NCBI RefSeq assembly: GCF_009792795.1
Contig: NZ_VKHQ01000004.1
Location: 368,659-432,658 of the forward strand
DNA: 64,000 bases
Origin: Cognatiluteimonas profundi
GTDB taxonomy: Bacteria; Pseudomonadota; Gammaproteobacteria; Xanthomonadales; Xanthomonadaceae
Direction: 5' to 3'
The notes under the pieces were generated by a model. The model was not told the origin of the DNA, searched no databases, and saw only the letters and a list, made by a program, of their open reading frames with translations. Position numbers and translations under genes: made by a program. Shown here piece by piece: positions 7,985 through 17,056 of the stretch (the first letter of the stretch is position 1; every line of letters begins with the position of its first letter).

Positions 7985-9190
7985 TCATGCCGCCCTGCCG
8001 AACACGAGCGAGGCGTTGTTGCCGCCGAAGCCGAATGAATTGTTCATCGCATAGCGCAGTTCGCGGCGTGCGTTGTCGAAGCGGACCTGCGGGCCACAGG
8101 CGGCATCGGCCTGCTCGCTGTTGAGCGTGCCCGGCAGTTGTCCATCCTCGAGCGCGATCAGGGCGAAGACCGATTCGACGATGCCCGCCGCGCCCAGCGT
8201 GTGCCCGGTCCAGCCCTTGGTCGAACCGGCATGCAGCGTGTCGGGAAACAACGCGGCCACGGCGCGGGCTTCCACCGCATCGTTGGCGGGCGTCGCGGTG
8301 CCGTGCAGGTTGAGGTAACCGACCGCGTCGGCGCCGATGCCGGCGCGCGCCAGCGCATCGCGCATGGCCAGGCGCGCGCCCAGGCCCTCCGGATGCGGGG
8401 TGGACATGTGGTGCGCATCGCTGGATTCGCCGTAACCGCGCAATTGCAGCCCATGCCCGTCGCTGGACCGCTCCAGCACCGCGAAACCCCCGGCCTCGCC
8501 GAGCGACAGGCCGTCGCGCGCGGCATCGAACGGACGACAGGCGCGCGTGGACACCAGGCCAAGCGCGTTGAAGCCATACAGGACGCTGCCGCACAGGGTG
8601 TCCACGCCGCCGACGAGGGCGGCGTCCACCACGCCCGCATTGATCAGCCGCGCTGCCTGCGCGAAGACCTTGGCGCTGGACGAGCAGGCGGTCGCCACGG
8701 TGACGCAGGGGCCGCGCAACCCGGTTGCCTCGCGTACGAAATCACCCAGCGAATGCGGCGTATGCACGATGGACCGTTGCATCGCCGGCGGAAATTGCGG
8801 ACGGCCGTCGGCGTCGCCGCGCAGGTCGGCGTAGGCCGCCTCGGTCTCCCCGATGCTGGCGGTGGAGGTGCCCAGCACCAGTGCCACGCGATCGGCGCCA
8901 TGGCGCCCGCGCATCGCGGCCACCACATCGAGCATGCCGTCCTGTTGCAGCGCCAGCCACGCGAGACGGTTGTTGCGACACTCCCATTGCGCGAGTGCCG
9001 CCGGCAGCGGCGCCTCCTCCAGCCCGTCGACGCGACCGATCCAGGTATCCAGCGCAGCGTCGCCGAAATCATTGCGGCGCAGGCCACCACGACGCGCGCG
9101 CAAGGCATCGGCCTGCGCCGCGCGGCCGCGACCCAGCGCGGTGGTGGCGGTGTAGGCGCGAATGGACAGCGCTGGCATCGGGGACAACAT
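7985..9190 (-). CDS. Beta-ketoacyl-ACP synthase (FabF/FabB type) of the aryl-polyene block
   Basis: Condensing enzyme for polyene or fatty chain elongation. The Cys-His-His triad is complete: Cys169 in VATACSSSAK, His296 in LNLHGTATPAND and His330 in GWTGHTLGAAG. The GFGGNN loop near the C-terminus is also present. The protein has 401 residues, normal for FabF. It is the first gene of the minus-strand operon, followed by the chain-length factor. The start at 9190 (MLSPMPALSIRAY) has a GGAG 15 bases upstream; ATG 9178 is an alternative that removes four residues. It is transcribed divergently from the YdcF-like gene. A general fatty-acid FabB/F role is unlikely given these neighbours. Confidence 0.92.
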   Translation of the reverse strand: MLSPMPALSIRAYTATTALGRGRAAQADALRARRGGLRRNDFGDAALDTWIGRVDGLEEAPLPAALAQWECRNNRLAWLALQQDGMLDVVAAMRGRHGADRVALVLGTSTASIGETEAAYADLRGDADGRPQFPPAMQRSIVHTPHSLGDFVREATGLRGPCVTVATACSSSAKVFAQAARLINAGVVDAALVGGVDTLCGSVLYGFNALGLVSTRACRPFDAARDGLSLGEAGGFAVLERSSDGHGLQLRGYGESSDAHHMSTPHPEGLGARLAMRDALARAGIGADAVGYLNLHGTATPANDAVEARAVAALFPDTLHAGSTKGWTGHTLGAAGIVESVFALIALEDGQLPGTLNSEQADAACGPQVRFDNARRELRYAMNNSFGFGGNNASLVFGRAA

Positions 9191-9301
9191 TGGCGGCACG
9201 CACGACTCCGGTAAACTTTCGGTCGCCCGACGCATCGACAACCGCGCCAGGCCAAGGCAAGAAGTATAGCCAGCGTCCCGGAACGGGCGCCGTACAGGGG
9301 C

Positions 9302-9307
9302 TACAGT
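9302..9307 (+). promoter_or_regulatory. Likely -10 element, leaderless start for the YdcF-like gene
   Basis: TACAGT lies exactly 6 bases before ATG 9314, which would place +1 on the A of the start codon. No Shine-Dalgarno sequence is visible and the -35 region is weak. Confidence 0.5.
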
Positions 9308-9313
9308 CCGCGC

Positions 9314-10045
9314 ATGTCCAGCCGCCACGACCATCGCCTCGCCCTGCTCGGGGACGGCGACGTGCTGCATTCGGGTTTCGTCGCCGCGGCGGCCTGCGTG
9401 CTCAGCGCGGGCCTGGTGTACGTGGCGTACCTGGTGCACGTCATCCGCGTCGCGCGTCGGGCACCGTGCAGACCTGAACAAGGCGACTGCGTGCTGCTGT
9501 TCGGCAAGCATGCCCCGCGCGGACGCATCGATCGCGATTTCCAGGCCCGGCTCGATCGGGCGGTCTCGCTGTGGAACGAACGTCGGCCGTCCCGCGTGGT
9601 CCTGCTGGGCGGCGGCGCCGACGGCGAGGCCACCGAAGCCGAGGTCGCGCGTACCGCGCTGCTCGCCGGCGGCCTGGACACGCAGGTCCCGCTGCAGCTG
9701 GAAGGCCAATCGCGCGACACCCTGCAGAACCTGCGCAATGCGCGCGAACTGCTGCGCGATGGCGCCATCCGGCTGATCGGGACGCTGCCACTGTCCACGA
9801 CGGGCGTCGGCGCGCTGCCGCGGGTGACGCTGCTCAGCAACCGCTACCACCTCGCCCGTTGCGCGCTGTTCGCCCGCCAGCTGGGCTTCGACTGCGAGCT
9901 GTGCGCGGCCGAAACACGCTTGCCGTGGAGTCCGCGCACGCTGTTGCGGCTGGCCGGCGAGGCCGCCTACGTGTGCTGGTCGGATGTCGGCACCCGCTGG
10001 GCACGCCTGATCGGCCACCGCCGGATGCTGGCGCGCGTCACCTGA
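9314..10045 (+). CDS. YdcF/SanA family protein (DUF218), membrane-anchored
   Basis: A 243-residue protein with one N-terminal membrane helix (about residues 21-45) and a cytosolic or periplasmic DUF218 domain. DUF218 signatures are visible: VVLLGGGADGEATEAEV (about 95-111) and EGQSRDTLQNLRNA (about 129-142), then a VTLLSNRYHLARCA segment. Family members ElyC, SanA and YdcF are linked to envelope polysaccharide precursors and SAM-like binding, but the reaction is not established. It is divergent from the aryl-polyene operon and converges with the ctp gene. The ATG has a -10-like hexamer immediately upstream instead of a ribosome binding site. Confidence 0.85.
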   Translation: MSSRHDHRLALLGDGDVLHSGFVAAAACVLSAGLVYVAYLVHVIRVARRAPCRPEQGDCVLLFGKHAPRGRIDRDFQARLDRAVSLWNERRPSRVVLLGGGADGEATEAEVARTALLAGGLDTQVPLQLEGQSRDTLQNLRNARELLRDGAIRLIGTLPLSTTGVGALPRVTLLSNRYHLARCALFARQLGFDCELCAAETRLPWSPRTLLRLAGEAAYVCWSDVGTRWARLIGHRRMLARVT

Positions 10046-10087
10046 TTCGAGGTCCGGCGCCCAGCGCGCACCGATCGACCCGCCGCC

Positions 10088-11407
10088 TCAGCGATTCGAT
10101 TTGGCACCGGCAATGCCGGCGACCTGCTTCTTCAACTCGACCAAAGCCGCCGCGATCGGCGCGTCGCCGTCCAGGACGTCGCCGGCGTTGCTGCCGGCCT
10201 GGCCCTCGCCGTCCCCGCGCAGGTGGCCGGGCAGCAGGGCCTCGGTGTAGTCGGCGTGGCCGCCGTTGATCGCATCCTTGGCCGGATGCAGCACCACGTC
10301 GGGCTCGATGCCGCGCGCCTGGATGGAGGCGCCGCTGGGCGTGTAGTAACGGGCGGTGGTGAGCTTGATCGAGTCGCCGTTGTCCAGCGGCAGCAGCGTC
10401 TGCACCGAGCCCTTGCCGAAGGTGCGGCTGCCGATGGTGCGTGCACGGTGGTTGTCGGCCAGCGCGCCGGCGAGGACTTCCGCGGCACTGGCTGATCCGG
10501 CATCGACCAGCGCCACCAGCGGCGCGCCGCGCAGGCGATCGCCGGGGGTCGCGCGGAACACGCTGTCACTCATGGGAATGCGTCCGCGCGTGCTGACGAT
10601 CCTGCCCTTGTCCAGCAGGTCGTCGGCGATCTGCACCGCCGACGTCAGCAGGCCACCCGGGTTGCTGCGCAGGTCCAGCACCAGGCCACGCAGGCCCTTG
10701 CCCGACTGCGCCTGCAACAGCGCCAGCTGGTGTTCGAAATCAGTGGCGGTGTCGGCCTGGAAGGCGGCGATCCGCAGGTAGCCCAGTCCCGGCTCCAGCA
10801 TGCGGCCGCGCACGCTCGCGACGCGGATGGTCTCGCGCACGAGGGTGACGTCGAAGGGCTTGTCGAGACCCTTGCGCACCAGGGTCAGGGTCACCTTGCT
10901 GCCAGCCACGCCGCGCAACGGTCCCTGGCTGTCGTCGTCGGCGGCGGAGACGGGCTTGCCGTCGACCCCGGTGATGATGTCGCCGGAGCGGATGCCGGCG
11001 CGCGCGGCCGGGGTGTCGTCGATGGGCGCGATGACCTTGATCGTGCCGTCCGGCTGCGGCTGCACTTCGACGCCGATGCCGGCATAGGCCCCGCTGGTCT
11101 CCTCGTCGAAGGCCTGCGCGTCGCTTTTCTCCAGGTAGGCGCTGTGCGGATCCAGGTCGGTCAACAGTCCCTTGATCGCCGACTGCATCAGTTTTTTGTC
11201 GTCCACCGGATCGACATAGGCCTCGCGCACGGTGTTGTAGACGCCGACATAGCGCCGGATTTCGTCCAGCGGCACCTTGCTGGCAGCCGTCTGCGCGGCG
11301 TCGGGATCGTCGCTGGGCGCGACCGCGGCCTGCGCCGGCACGTCCTGGGCGCGGGCGGGCAGCAGCGGCAAGCTGAGGAACAGCGCGATCCACAGGCGGA
11401 AACGCAT
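10088..11407 (-). CDS. Carboxy-terminal processing protease, S41 family
   Basis: Periplasmic serine protease of the CtpA/Prc family that trims protein C-termini. From ATG 11407 it has 439 residues: a signal peptide ending LLPARAQ (about residue 20), the N-terminal domain, a PDZ domain (about 105-180), and the catalytic core with the Ser motif GSASAAE (Ser about 307) and the Lys motif FGKGSVQT (Lys332). A GGAG 8 bases upstream supports this start over the longer frame. It lies downstream of gpmI and envC, the conserved order gpmI-envC-ctpA in many proteobacteria. In that arrangement the protease and amidase activator both act on the cell wall during division; this role is inferred from context. 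Confidence 0.93.
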   Translation of the reverse strand: MRFRLWIALFLSLPLLPARAQDVPAQAAVAPSDDPDAAQTAASKVPLDEIRRYVGVYNTVREAYVDPVDDKKLMQSAIKGLLTDLDPHSAYLEKSDAQAFDEETSGAYAGIGVEVQPQPDGTIKVIAPIDDTPAARAGIRSGDIITGVDGKPVSAADDDSQGPLRGVAGSKVTLTLVRKGLDKPFDVTLVRETIRVASVRGRMLEPGLGYLRIAAFQADTATDFEHQLALLQAQSGKGLRGLVLDLRSNPGGLLTSAVQIADDLLDKGRIVSTRGRIPMSDSVFRATPGDRLRGAPLVALVDAGSASAAEVLAGALADNHRARTIGSRTFGKGSVQTLLPLDNGDSIKLTTARYYTPSGASIQARGIEPDVVLHPAKDAINGGHADYTEALLPGHLRGDGEGQAGSNAGDVLDGDAPIAAALVELKKQVAGIAGAKSNR

Positions 11408-11507
11408 GGCAGGCACTCCGGGAGCGAGGGTGGTTGGACTGGCCATCGGCCGGCGGGTTCAATCCGAGCATGCTGGCATGCCCGCATCGCGTTCGTGATC
11501 ACCCAGC

Positions 11508-12734
11508 TCAGTTTTTCTGCAGCCAGCCCATGGGGTTCACTGGCTGGCCGTTGCGGCGCAACTCGAAATACAGGCCCGGCCGGCTGCCGCCGCCGGAGTT
11601 GCCGACGCTGGCGACCGCGTCGCCGCGCTTGATCGTGGCCCCGACATCGCGCAGCAGCGCCTCGTTGTGCGCATACAGGCTCATGTTGCCGTTGCCGTGG
11701 TCGACGATGACGATCAGGCCGTAGCCATTCATCCAGTCGGCGAAGACGACGCGACCGTCGGCGACGGCCTTGACCGGCGTGCCGGCGGGCGCGGCGATCA
11801 ACACGCCGTGGCTGGTGCCGCCATCGGGCAGTGTCGCGCCGAAGCCGGCGAGCAGCGTGCCGGACACCGGCCAGCCCAATCCGCCCACCCGCAACGGAGC
11901 GGCATTCGCGATCACCGGCGGTGGCGGCCGCCGGGTCGTGCGCATCCCGGGCACGGTTGCCGCCGCACGCGCGGCGCGGGCCGCGGCGGCCTTGCGTTCC
12001 GCCTCGCGCGCGGCGGCGGCGCGCAACTGCGCGAGCAGCTGCTGCAGGTTGCGGGCGTCCTGGGTCAACGCCTGTTCGCGTTCCGCGCGGTCGCGGTACC
12101 GCTGGTCCAGTTGCGCAACGGCCCTGGCCTGCGCCACCCGATCGCGCTGCAACTGGACCAGCTGCGCGTGTTGTGCCGCCTTGGTCGCCGCCAGCTGGGA
12201 GCGTGTCTGCACGATCTGCGCTTCGACCGTGTCGAGCTCGCGTAGCTGCGTGGTCAGCAGGCCGATGCGCCGTGCGCGATCGCGCTGCAGGTAGCCATGC
12301 AGGGTCAGCACGCGACTGGCATCGGCGACGCGATCCTGCGCCAGCATCAACTGCAATGGCGTGCCGGGGCGCACCGTGTAGGCGTCGCGCAGCAGGCCCG
12401 CGAGCTCCTGGCGTTGTGCGCCCAGGGTCGCCTGCAGGTCCTGGCGACGCTGCTGCAGGGATGCCAGCGATGACTGCTCGCGGGCGAGGCGGGTTTCGGT
12501 GTCGCTCAGCGCACGCCCGGAATGGCCGAGCTGCTCATCGGCCGTGCGCAGCTGCCGCGATGCATCGGTGCGCTGGCCGGCGATCTCGCGTCGCTGCGTC
12601 GCGACCGCCTTGAGCTCGTGCTGGATGCGCTCGAGCTTGCGTTGCGCCTCGCGGCTGCTTTGCGCGTTGCCCATGCCAGGGCAGCAGGCCAGCAGGACGA
12701 GGACGACGCAGGCCAGGGGATATCGAGGCTGCAT
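11508..12734 (-). CDS. envC: Murein hydrolase activator EnvC
   Basis: Periplasmic activator of the AmiA/AmiB amidases at the division septum. The 408-residue protein has a signal peptide (to about GNAQ, residue 25) and a long coiled-coil region (about 28-250) rich in Gln, Arg, Leu and Ala. A C-terminal LytM/M23 domain follows (about 295-408). The LytM domain is degenerate: the metal-ligand HxGxD is replaced by SHGVLIAA and the HxHxE/F site reads GLYFELR. This is the expected non-catalytic state of EnvC. The ATG at 12734-12732 overlaps the gpmI stop as TGATG, so translation is coupled. Confidence 0.92.
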   Translation of the reverse strand: MQPRYPLACVVLVLLACCPGMGNAQSSREAQRKLERIQHELKAVATQRREIAGQRTDASRQLRTADEQLGHSGRALSDTETRLAREQSSLASLQQRRQDLQATLGAQRQELAGLLRDAYTVRPGTPLQLMLAQDRVADASRVLTLHGYLQRDRARRIGLLTTQLRELDTVEAQIVQTRSQLAATKAAQHAQLVQLQRDRVAQARAVAQLDQRYRDRAEREQALTQDARNLQQLLAQLRAAAAREAERKAAAARAARAAATVPGMRTTRRPPPPVIANAAPLRVGGLGWPVSGTLLAGFGATLPDGGTSHGVLIAAPAGTPVKAVADGRVVFADWMNGYGLIVIVDHGNGNMSLYAHNEALLRDVGATIKRGDAVASVGNSGGGSRPGLYFELRRNGQPVNPMGWLQKN

Positions 12735-14287
12735 CAATCCCCGTCGAACAGGCTGCGGCCGGTCATTTCAACCGGCCTGGGCAGTCCCAGCAGGTCCAGG
12801 ATCGTCGGCGCGACGTCGCGCAGCGAGCCGCCATCGCGCAACCGCGCGTCGCGCCGGCCGACGTAGACCAGCGGCACCGGTCCCACCGTGTGCGCGGTAT
12901 GCGGCTGTCCGGTGACCGGGTCGCGCATCATTTCGACATTGCCGTGGTCGGCGGTGACCAGCATCGCGCCGCCGGCCGCCTGCACGGCATCGGTCACCTG
13001 TCCGATCGCGGCGTCGACCGCCTCGGTCGCCTGGATGGCGGCGGCCATGTCGCCGGTGTGGCCCACCATGTCGGGATTGGCGATGTTGCAGATGATCACG
13101 TCGAAACGTCCGCCTGCGATCGCATCCACCAGCCGCGCCGACAATTCCGGAAGGCTCATCTGCGGCTGCAGGTCATAGGTCGCGACCTTCGGGCTGGGCA
13201 CCAGGATGCGCTCCTCGCCCGGATACGGATCCTCGCGGCCGCCACTGAAGAAGAAAGTGACGTGCGCGTATTTCTCGGTCTCGGCGATGCGCAGCTGGCG
13301 CATGCCCTGCGCGGCGAGCACCTCGCCCAGCGTGTGCGTCAGGTCGTCCGGTGCGAACGCCACCTGCACGGGAAGCGTCGCGTCGTATTCGGTCAGGGTC
13401 ACGCAGGACGACAAGCGCGGGCGCCGCGCCTGGAACCCGTCGAAGCCGGGATCCACGAATGCCGCCGTCAACTCGCGGGCGCGATCGGCGCGGAAATTCA
13501 TGAACACCAGCGCATCGCCGTCGTTCACCGGCATGCCGGAACCGGCGCCGTCGTCGATCACGGTCGGCGCGACGAACTCGTCGTTTTCCCCGCGCGCATA
13601 GGCCGCCGCAAGCGCGGCCTGCGCGTCGCTGGCGCGATGATCCGCGCGGGCATCGACGATGGCATCCCACGCGCGCCGGACGCGATCCCAGCGCTGGTCG
13701 CGATCCATGGCGTAGTAACGGCCGCAGACGGTGGCGATGGTGGCATTGCCGACCGCCTCGCACTGGCGCTGCAGCGCGGCCAGGCTGGGCGTGGCCGACC
13801 GCGGTGGGGTGTCGCGACCGTCCAGGAATGCGTGCACGGCAACCCGCGGCACGCCCGCGCGCCTCGCCAGTTCCAGCATCGCGAAGACCTGCCGCTCATG
13901 GCTGTGCACGCCGCCGGGCGACAGCAGGCCCATGACATGCAACGTGCCGCCGCCGTCGATCGCGGCGCGGCAGGCCGCGAGCAGTTCGGGGTTGGTGAAA
14001 AAACTTCCATCCTCGATCGCTGCATCGATGCGGGTCAGGTCCTGGTGGACGATGCGGCCCGCGCCGAGGTTCATGTGCCCGACTTCGGAATTGCCCATCT
14101 GCCCGTCGGGCAGGCCGACATGACGGCCCTCGGTATGGATCAGCGTGTGCGGCCGGCTGGCCCACAGCGCGCGCCAATGCGGCAGGTTCGCCTGTGCCAG
14201 CGCGTTGTCCCGCGGATCGTCCCGATGGCCCCAGCCATCCAGGATGAGCAGGACCACGGGTTTTGGGCGCTGGCTTGCGGCTTGCAC
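12734..14287 (-). CDS. gpmI: 2,3-bisphosphoglycerate-independent phosphoglycerate mutase
   Basis: Glycolytic enzyme that interconverts 3- and 2-phosphoglycerate with two Mn2+ ions, without a bisphosphoglycerate cofactor. The 517-residue protein has VVLLILDGWG at 11-20, the phospho-Ser nucleophile Ser67 in GNSEVGH, LDGRDTPP, the metal site in NFRADRARE and ADHGNVE near the C-terminus, and MTGRSLFD at the end. The start is GTG 14287, with a GAGG 9 bases upstream. The open frame continues much further upstream but that part overlaps the divergent gene at 14426 and is not coding. It is first of the gpmI-envC-ctp operon. Confidence 0.95.
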   Translation of the reverse strand: MQAASQRPKPVVLLILDGWGHRDDPRDNALAQANLPHWRALWASRPHTLIHTEGRHVGLPDGQMGNSEVGHMNLGAGRIVHQDLTRIDAAIEDGSFFTNPELLAACRAAIDGGGTLHVMGLLSPGGVHSHERQVFAMLELARRAGVPRVAVHAFLDGRDTPPRSATPSLAALQRQCEAVGNATIATVCGRYYAMDRDQRWDRVRRAWDAIVDARADHRASDAQAALAAAYARGENDEFVAPTVIDDGAGSGMPVNDGDALVFMNFRADRARELTAAFVDPGFDGFQARRPRLSSCVTLTEYDATLPVQVAFAPDDLTHTLGEVLAAQGMRQLRIAETEKYAHVTFFFSGGREDPYPGEERILVPSPKVATYDLQPQMSLPELSARLVDAIAGGRFDVIICNIANPDMVGHTGDMAAAIQATEAVDAAIGQVTDAVQAAGGAMLVTADHGNVEMMRDPVTGQPHTAHTVGPVPLVYVGRRDARLRDGGSLRDVAPTILDLLGLPRPVEMTGRSLFDGD

Positions 14288-14425
14288 GACGAATGGCCTC
14301 GTGACTTCGGACAGGTGCGCAGTGTAGCGAAGCGCTGCACGATGCCCCCGTGGCCGCTGCGGCTTAAACGCCGCCTGCCGTCGCCGCATCGATATCGTGG
14401 ATCCCTTCGTCCGAGGCACTGCCCC

Positions 14426-15115
14426 ATGTCCAGCACCCGCATCGCAATCCTGACCTGCTCCATCGCATTGGCCATCGCCGCCCCGCTGACCAGCGCGCAT
14501 GCCGGCGACAACGACGTCGACAAGGTCAACGGCAGCATCGACGCCGAGGCCGGACACGCCTGGGGCAGCCTGGAGACCGTCAACGGCAGCATCCGCATCG
14601 CCAGCGGCGCGATCACCGGCAGCGCTGAAACGGTCAACGGCAGCATCAAGGCCGGCGACAACGCGCATAGCGGCGGCCTGACCACGGTCAACGGCAGCAT
14701 CCACCTGGGCAGCCGCGTGCAGGTCGACGGCGGCATCGAAACCGTCAACGGCGGTGTCTTCGTCGATCGCGGCGGCCAGGTCGCCAAGGGCGTCACCACC
14801 GTCAATGGCGCGATCGGCCTGGTCGACGCCGACCTGGGTGGCGGCATCGACACGGTCAACGGCGACATCACCGTCGGCGTCGGCTCCCACGTCAAGGGCG
14901 GCATCAAGGTGGAGAAGCCGAGCGCCAGCTGGCTGCCGATCACCTTCGGCAAGCGCCAGCCGCCGCGCATCATCATCGGCCCGGACGCGGTGGTCGACGG
15001 TCCGCTGGTATTCGAGCGCGAAGTGAAGTTGTACGTGCACAGCAGCGCCCGCATCGGCGGCGTGACCGGCGCGACCGCCGTGCCCTACAGCGGCGATCGC
15101 CCACCGCAGGACTAA
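14426..15115 (+). CDS. Exported VNG-repeat beta-solenoid protein, unknown function
   Basis: A 229-residue exported protein with a signal peptide ending near LTSAHA (residue 26). Seven repeats are centred on VNG at residues 34, 52, 70, 88, 107, 126 and 144, a steady 18-19-residue period with the consensus TVNGSI. This regularity is what a beta-helix of the DUF4097/bactofilin-like kind would show. The C-terminal third (about 155-229) is not repetitive and ends GDRPPQD. Such proteins are common in Xanthomonadaceae and are annotated as hypothetical. It is divergent from gpmI and 100 bases upstream of an M28 peptidase. No enzymatic motif is visible. Confidence 0.85.
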   Translation: MSSTRIAILTCSIALAIAAPLTSAHAGDNDVDKVNGSIDAEAGHAWGSLETVNGSIRIASGAITGSAETVNGSIKAGDNAHSGGLTTVNGSIHLGSRVQVDGGIETVNGGVFVDRGGQVAKGVTTVNGAIGLVDADLGGGIDTVNGDITVGVGSHVKGGIKVEKPSASWLPITFGKRQPPRIIIGPDAVVDGPLVFEREVKLYVHSSARIGGVTGATAVPYSGDRPPQD

Positions 15116-15215
15116 ACCGCTGGCGCCGCCTGCGCGCAGCGGACGTGCGTCACGGTGCCGGGCACACAGGCAGGGGTAGACTCCGGGGTTCCGCTTTCCT
15201 CCGGATCGATCCCGC

Positions 15216-16949
15216 ATGCAGCGACATCTCCTGCCAGGCCTCATCGCCGTCACCCTGCTGGCCGCCTGCCAGCGCCAGCCGCCGGCGCAGGCGCCCGCCG
15301 TGCCGGCCGCGCCGACACCGCCAGCCGCATCGGCGCATGACTTCGTCCCGGCCATCAATGCCGACGATTTCGTCCAGCACGTCAAGGTGCTGGCGTCCGA
15401 CGACTTCGAAGGCCGCGGCCCGGGCACGCCAGGCGAGGAGAAGTCGGTCCAGTACATCAAGTCGCAGTTCGAGCGCATCGGCCTGAAGCCGGGCAACAAC
15501 GGCGAGTGGTTCCAGACCGTGCCGATGGTCGAGACCACCGCCAACCCGGACACGACGCTCACGCTCACCGTCGACGGCAAGCCGCGCGAGCTGAAGATGG
15601 GCAGCGACATGGTGATCGGAACCACCAACGGCCAGCCCGAGGTCAAGATCGACGACAGCCAGCTGGTGTTCGTCGGCTACGGCGTCAATGCACCCGAGCA
15701 GCACTGGAACGATTACGCAGGCCTGGACGTCAAGGGCAAGACCGTGGTGATGCTGGTCAACGATCCCGGCTTCCACGCCAACGATCCGAAGCTGTTCGAA
15801 GGCAAGCGGATGACCTACTACGGTCGCTGGACCTACAAGTACGAGGAAGCCGCCCGCCAGGGCGCGGCCGCCGCACTGATCATCCACGACACGCCTGGCG
15901 CCTCCTATGGCTGGGACGTGGTGAAGAACTCCTGGTCCGGCGCCCAGTACGCGTTGCCGGCCAGCACCGATCCCGCACCACGCCTGCCGGCCCAGGGCTG
16001 GATCACCGGAGAGCAGGCGCAATCGCTGTTCGCCGACAGCGGACTGGACCTGGACAAGCTGCGCGCCGCCGCCAACAAGCCGGGTTTCAAGCCCGTGCCG
16101 ATCAAGGCCACGCTGTCACTGGACCTCAAGAACACCATCGTCCAGAAGCAGTCGCGCAATGTCATCGGCCGCCTGGACGGCAGCACGCATCCGGATGAAG
16201 CCATGGTCTACATGGCGCACTGGGACCACCTGGGCAAGCATCCGGGCGAGACCGGCGACAACATCTACAACGGCGCCGTCGACAACGCCACGGGCGTGGC
16301 CGGCATCCTGGAGATCGCCGAGGCGTTCAAGCACCAGCAACCGCCGCCGCAGCGCTCGGTGCTGTTCATCGCGGTCACCCTGGAGGAATCCGGACTGCTG
16401 GGCTCGCAGTACTACGTCGCCCATCCGGTGGTCCCGCTGGACAAGACCGTTGGCGTGATCAACCTCGATGCGCTCGGGGTCAATGGCAAGACGCACGACC
16501 TTACCGTCGTCGGCATGGGCAGCTCGCAACTGGAAGACGTGCTGAAGGACGTCACCAGCAAGCAGGGCCTGGCGCTGCACGCCGAGTCGCATCCGGAAGC
16601 CGGCAGCTACTTCCGCTCCGATCACTTCAACTTCGCCAAGGCCGGCGTGCCGGCGATGGACGTGGGCAGTGGCGATGACCTCGTCGAGGGCGGCACCGCT
16701 GCAGGCGATGCGGCCGGCAAGGACTACAACGAGCACCGCTACCACAAGCCGGGCGACCAGTACGACGCGGCCACGTGGAAGGTGGATGGCGTGGTCGACC
16801 TGCTCAACGACGTCTATGGCGTCGGCCAGCAACTGACGAGCGACGGCAAGTGGCCGGAGTGGTATCCGGGCAATCCGTTCAAGGCCGCGCGCGACATGAT
16901 GATGAGCCCCAGGATCGCCCCGGCGAAGCCGGCGACCGCGACCCCGTAA
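15216..16949 (+). CDS. M28 family zinc metallopeptidase, lipoprotein
   Basis: A 577-residue cell-envelope aminopeptidase-like enzyme. The lipobox LLAAC with Cys18 is followed by a Pro/Ala-rich linker (to about 40). A PA-type insert domain (about 140-250) splits the catalytic domain. The M28 two-zinc ligands are visible: the His/Asp of MAHWDHLG, the Asp of NGAVDNATG, the Glu pair in TLEESG, the Asp in NLDALG and the late His in NEHRYHKPGD. Substrates are probably short peptides, inferred from the family. ATG 15216 opens directly on the lipoprotein signal, with a TAGACT -10-like hexamer at 15176. A strong terminator follows at 16973-17000. Confidence 0.93.
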   Translation: MQRHLLPGLIAVTLLAACQRQPPAQAPAVPAAPTPPAASAHDFVPAINADDFVQHVKVLASDDFEGRGPGTPGEEKSVQYIKSQFERIGLKPGNNGEWFQTVPMVETTANPDTTLTLTVDGKPRELKMGSDMVIGTTNGQPEVKIDDSQLVFVGYGVNAPEQHWNDYAGLDVKGKTVVMLVNDPGFHANDPKLFEGKRMTYYGRWTYKYEEAARQGAAAALIIHDTPGASYGWDVVKNSWSGAQYALPASTDPAPRLPAQGWITGEQAQSLFADSGLDLDKLRAAANKPGFKPVPIKATLSLDLKNTIVQKQSRNVIGRLDGSTHPDEAMVYMAHWDHLGKHPGETGDNIYNGAVDNATGVAGILEIAEAFKHQQPPPQRSVLFIAVTLEESGLLGSQYYVAHPVVPLDKTVGVINLDALGVNGKTHDLTVVGMGSSQLEDVLKDVTSKQGLALHAESHPEAGSYFRSDHFNFAKAGVPAMDVGSGDDLVEGGTAAGDAAGKDYNEHRYHKPGDQYDAATWKVDGVVDLLNDVYGVGQQLTSDGKWPEWYPGNPFKAARDMMMSPRIAPAKPATATP

Positions 16950-16972
16950 TCGGCAATCCCCCGCACTGAAAG

Positions 16973-17000
16973 ACGGCGCCCTCGCGGCGCCGTTTTTTTT
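16973..17000 (+). terminator. Intrinsic terminator after the M28 peptidase
   Basis: An 8-bp perfect stem (16973-16980 with 16986-16993), a 5-base loop and a T8 run ending at 17000. Confidence 0.88.
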
Positions 17001-17056
17001 GCTTTGCCGACAGCCGCCCCGCCGTGCAAAGCTGGCGCGACTTCGGGGAGACGCGC

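Noticed and set aside
14288..15646. 5' extension of the gpmI open frame across the VNG-repeat gene
   Set aside because: The extension overlaps a divergent gene with a signal peptide and repeats. Homology of GpmI begins at the GTG at 14287.
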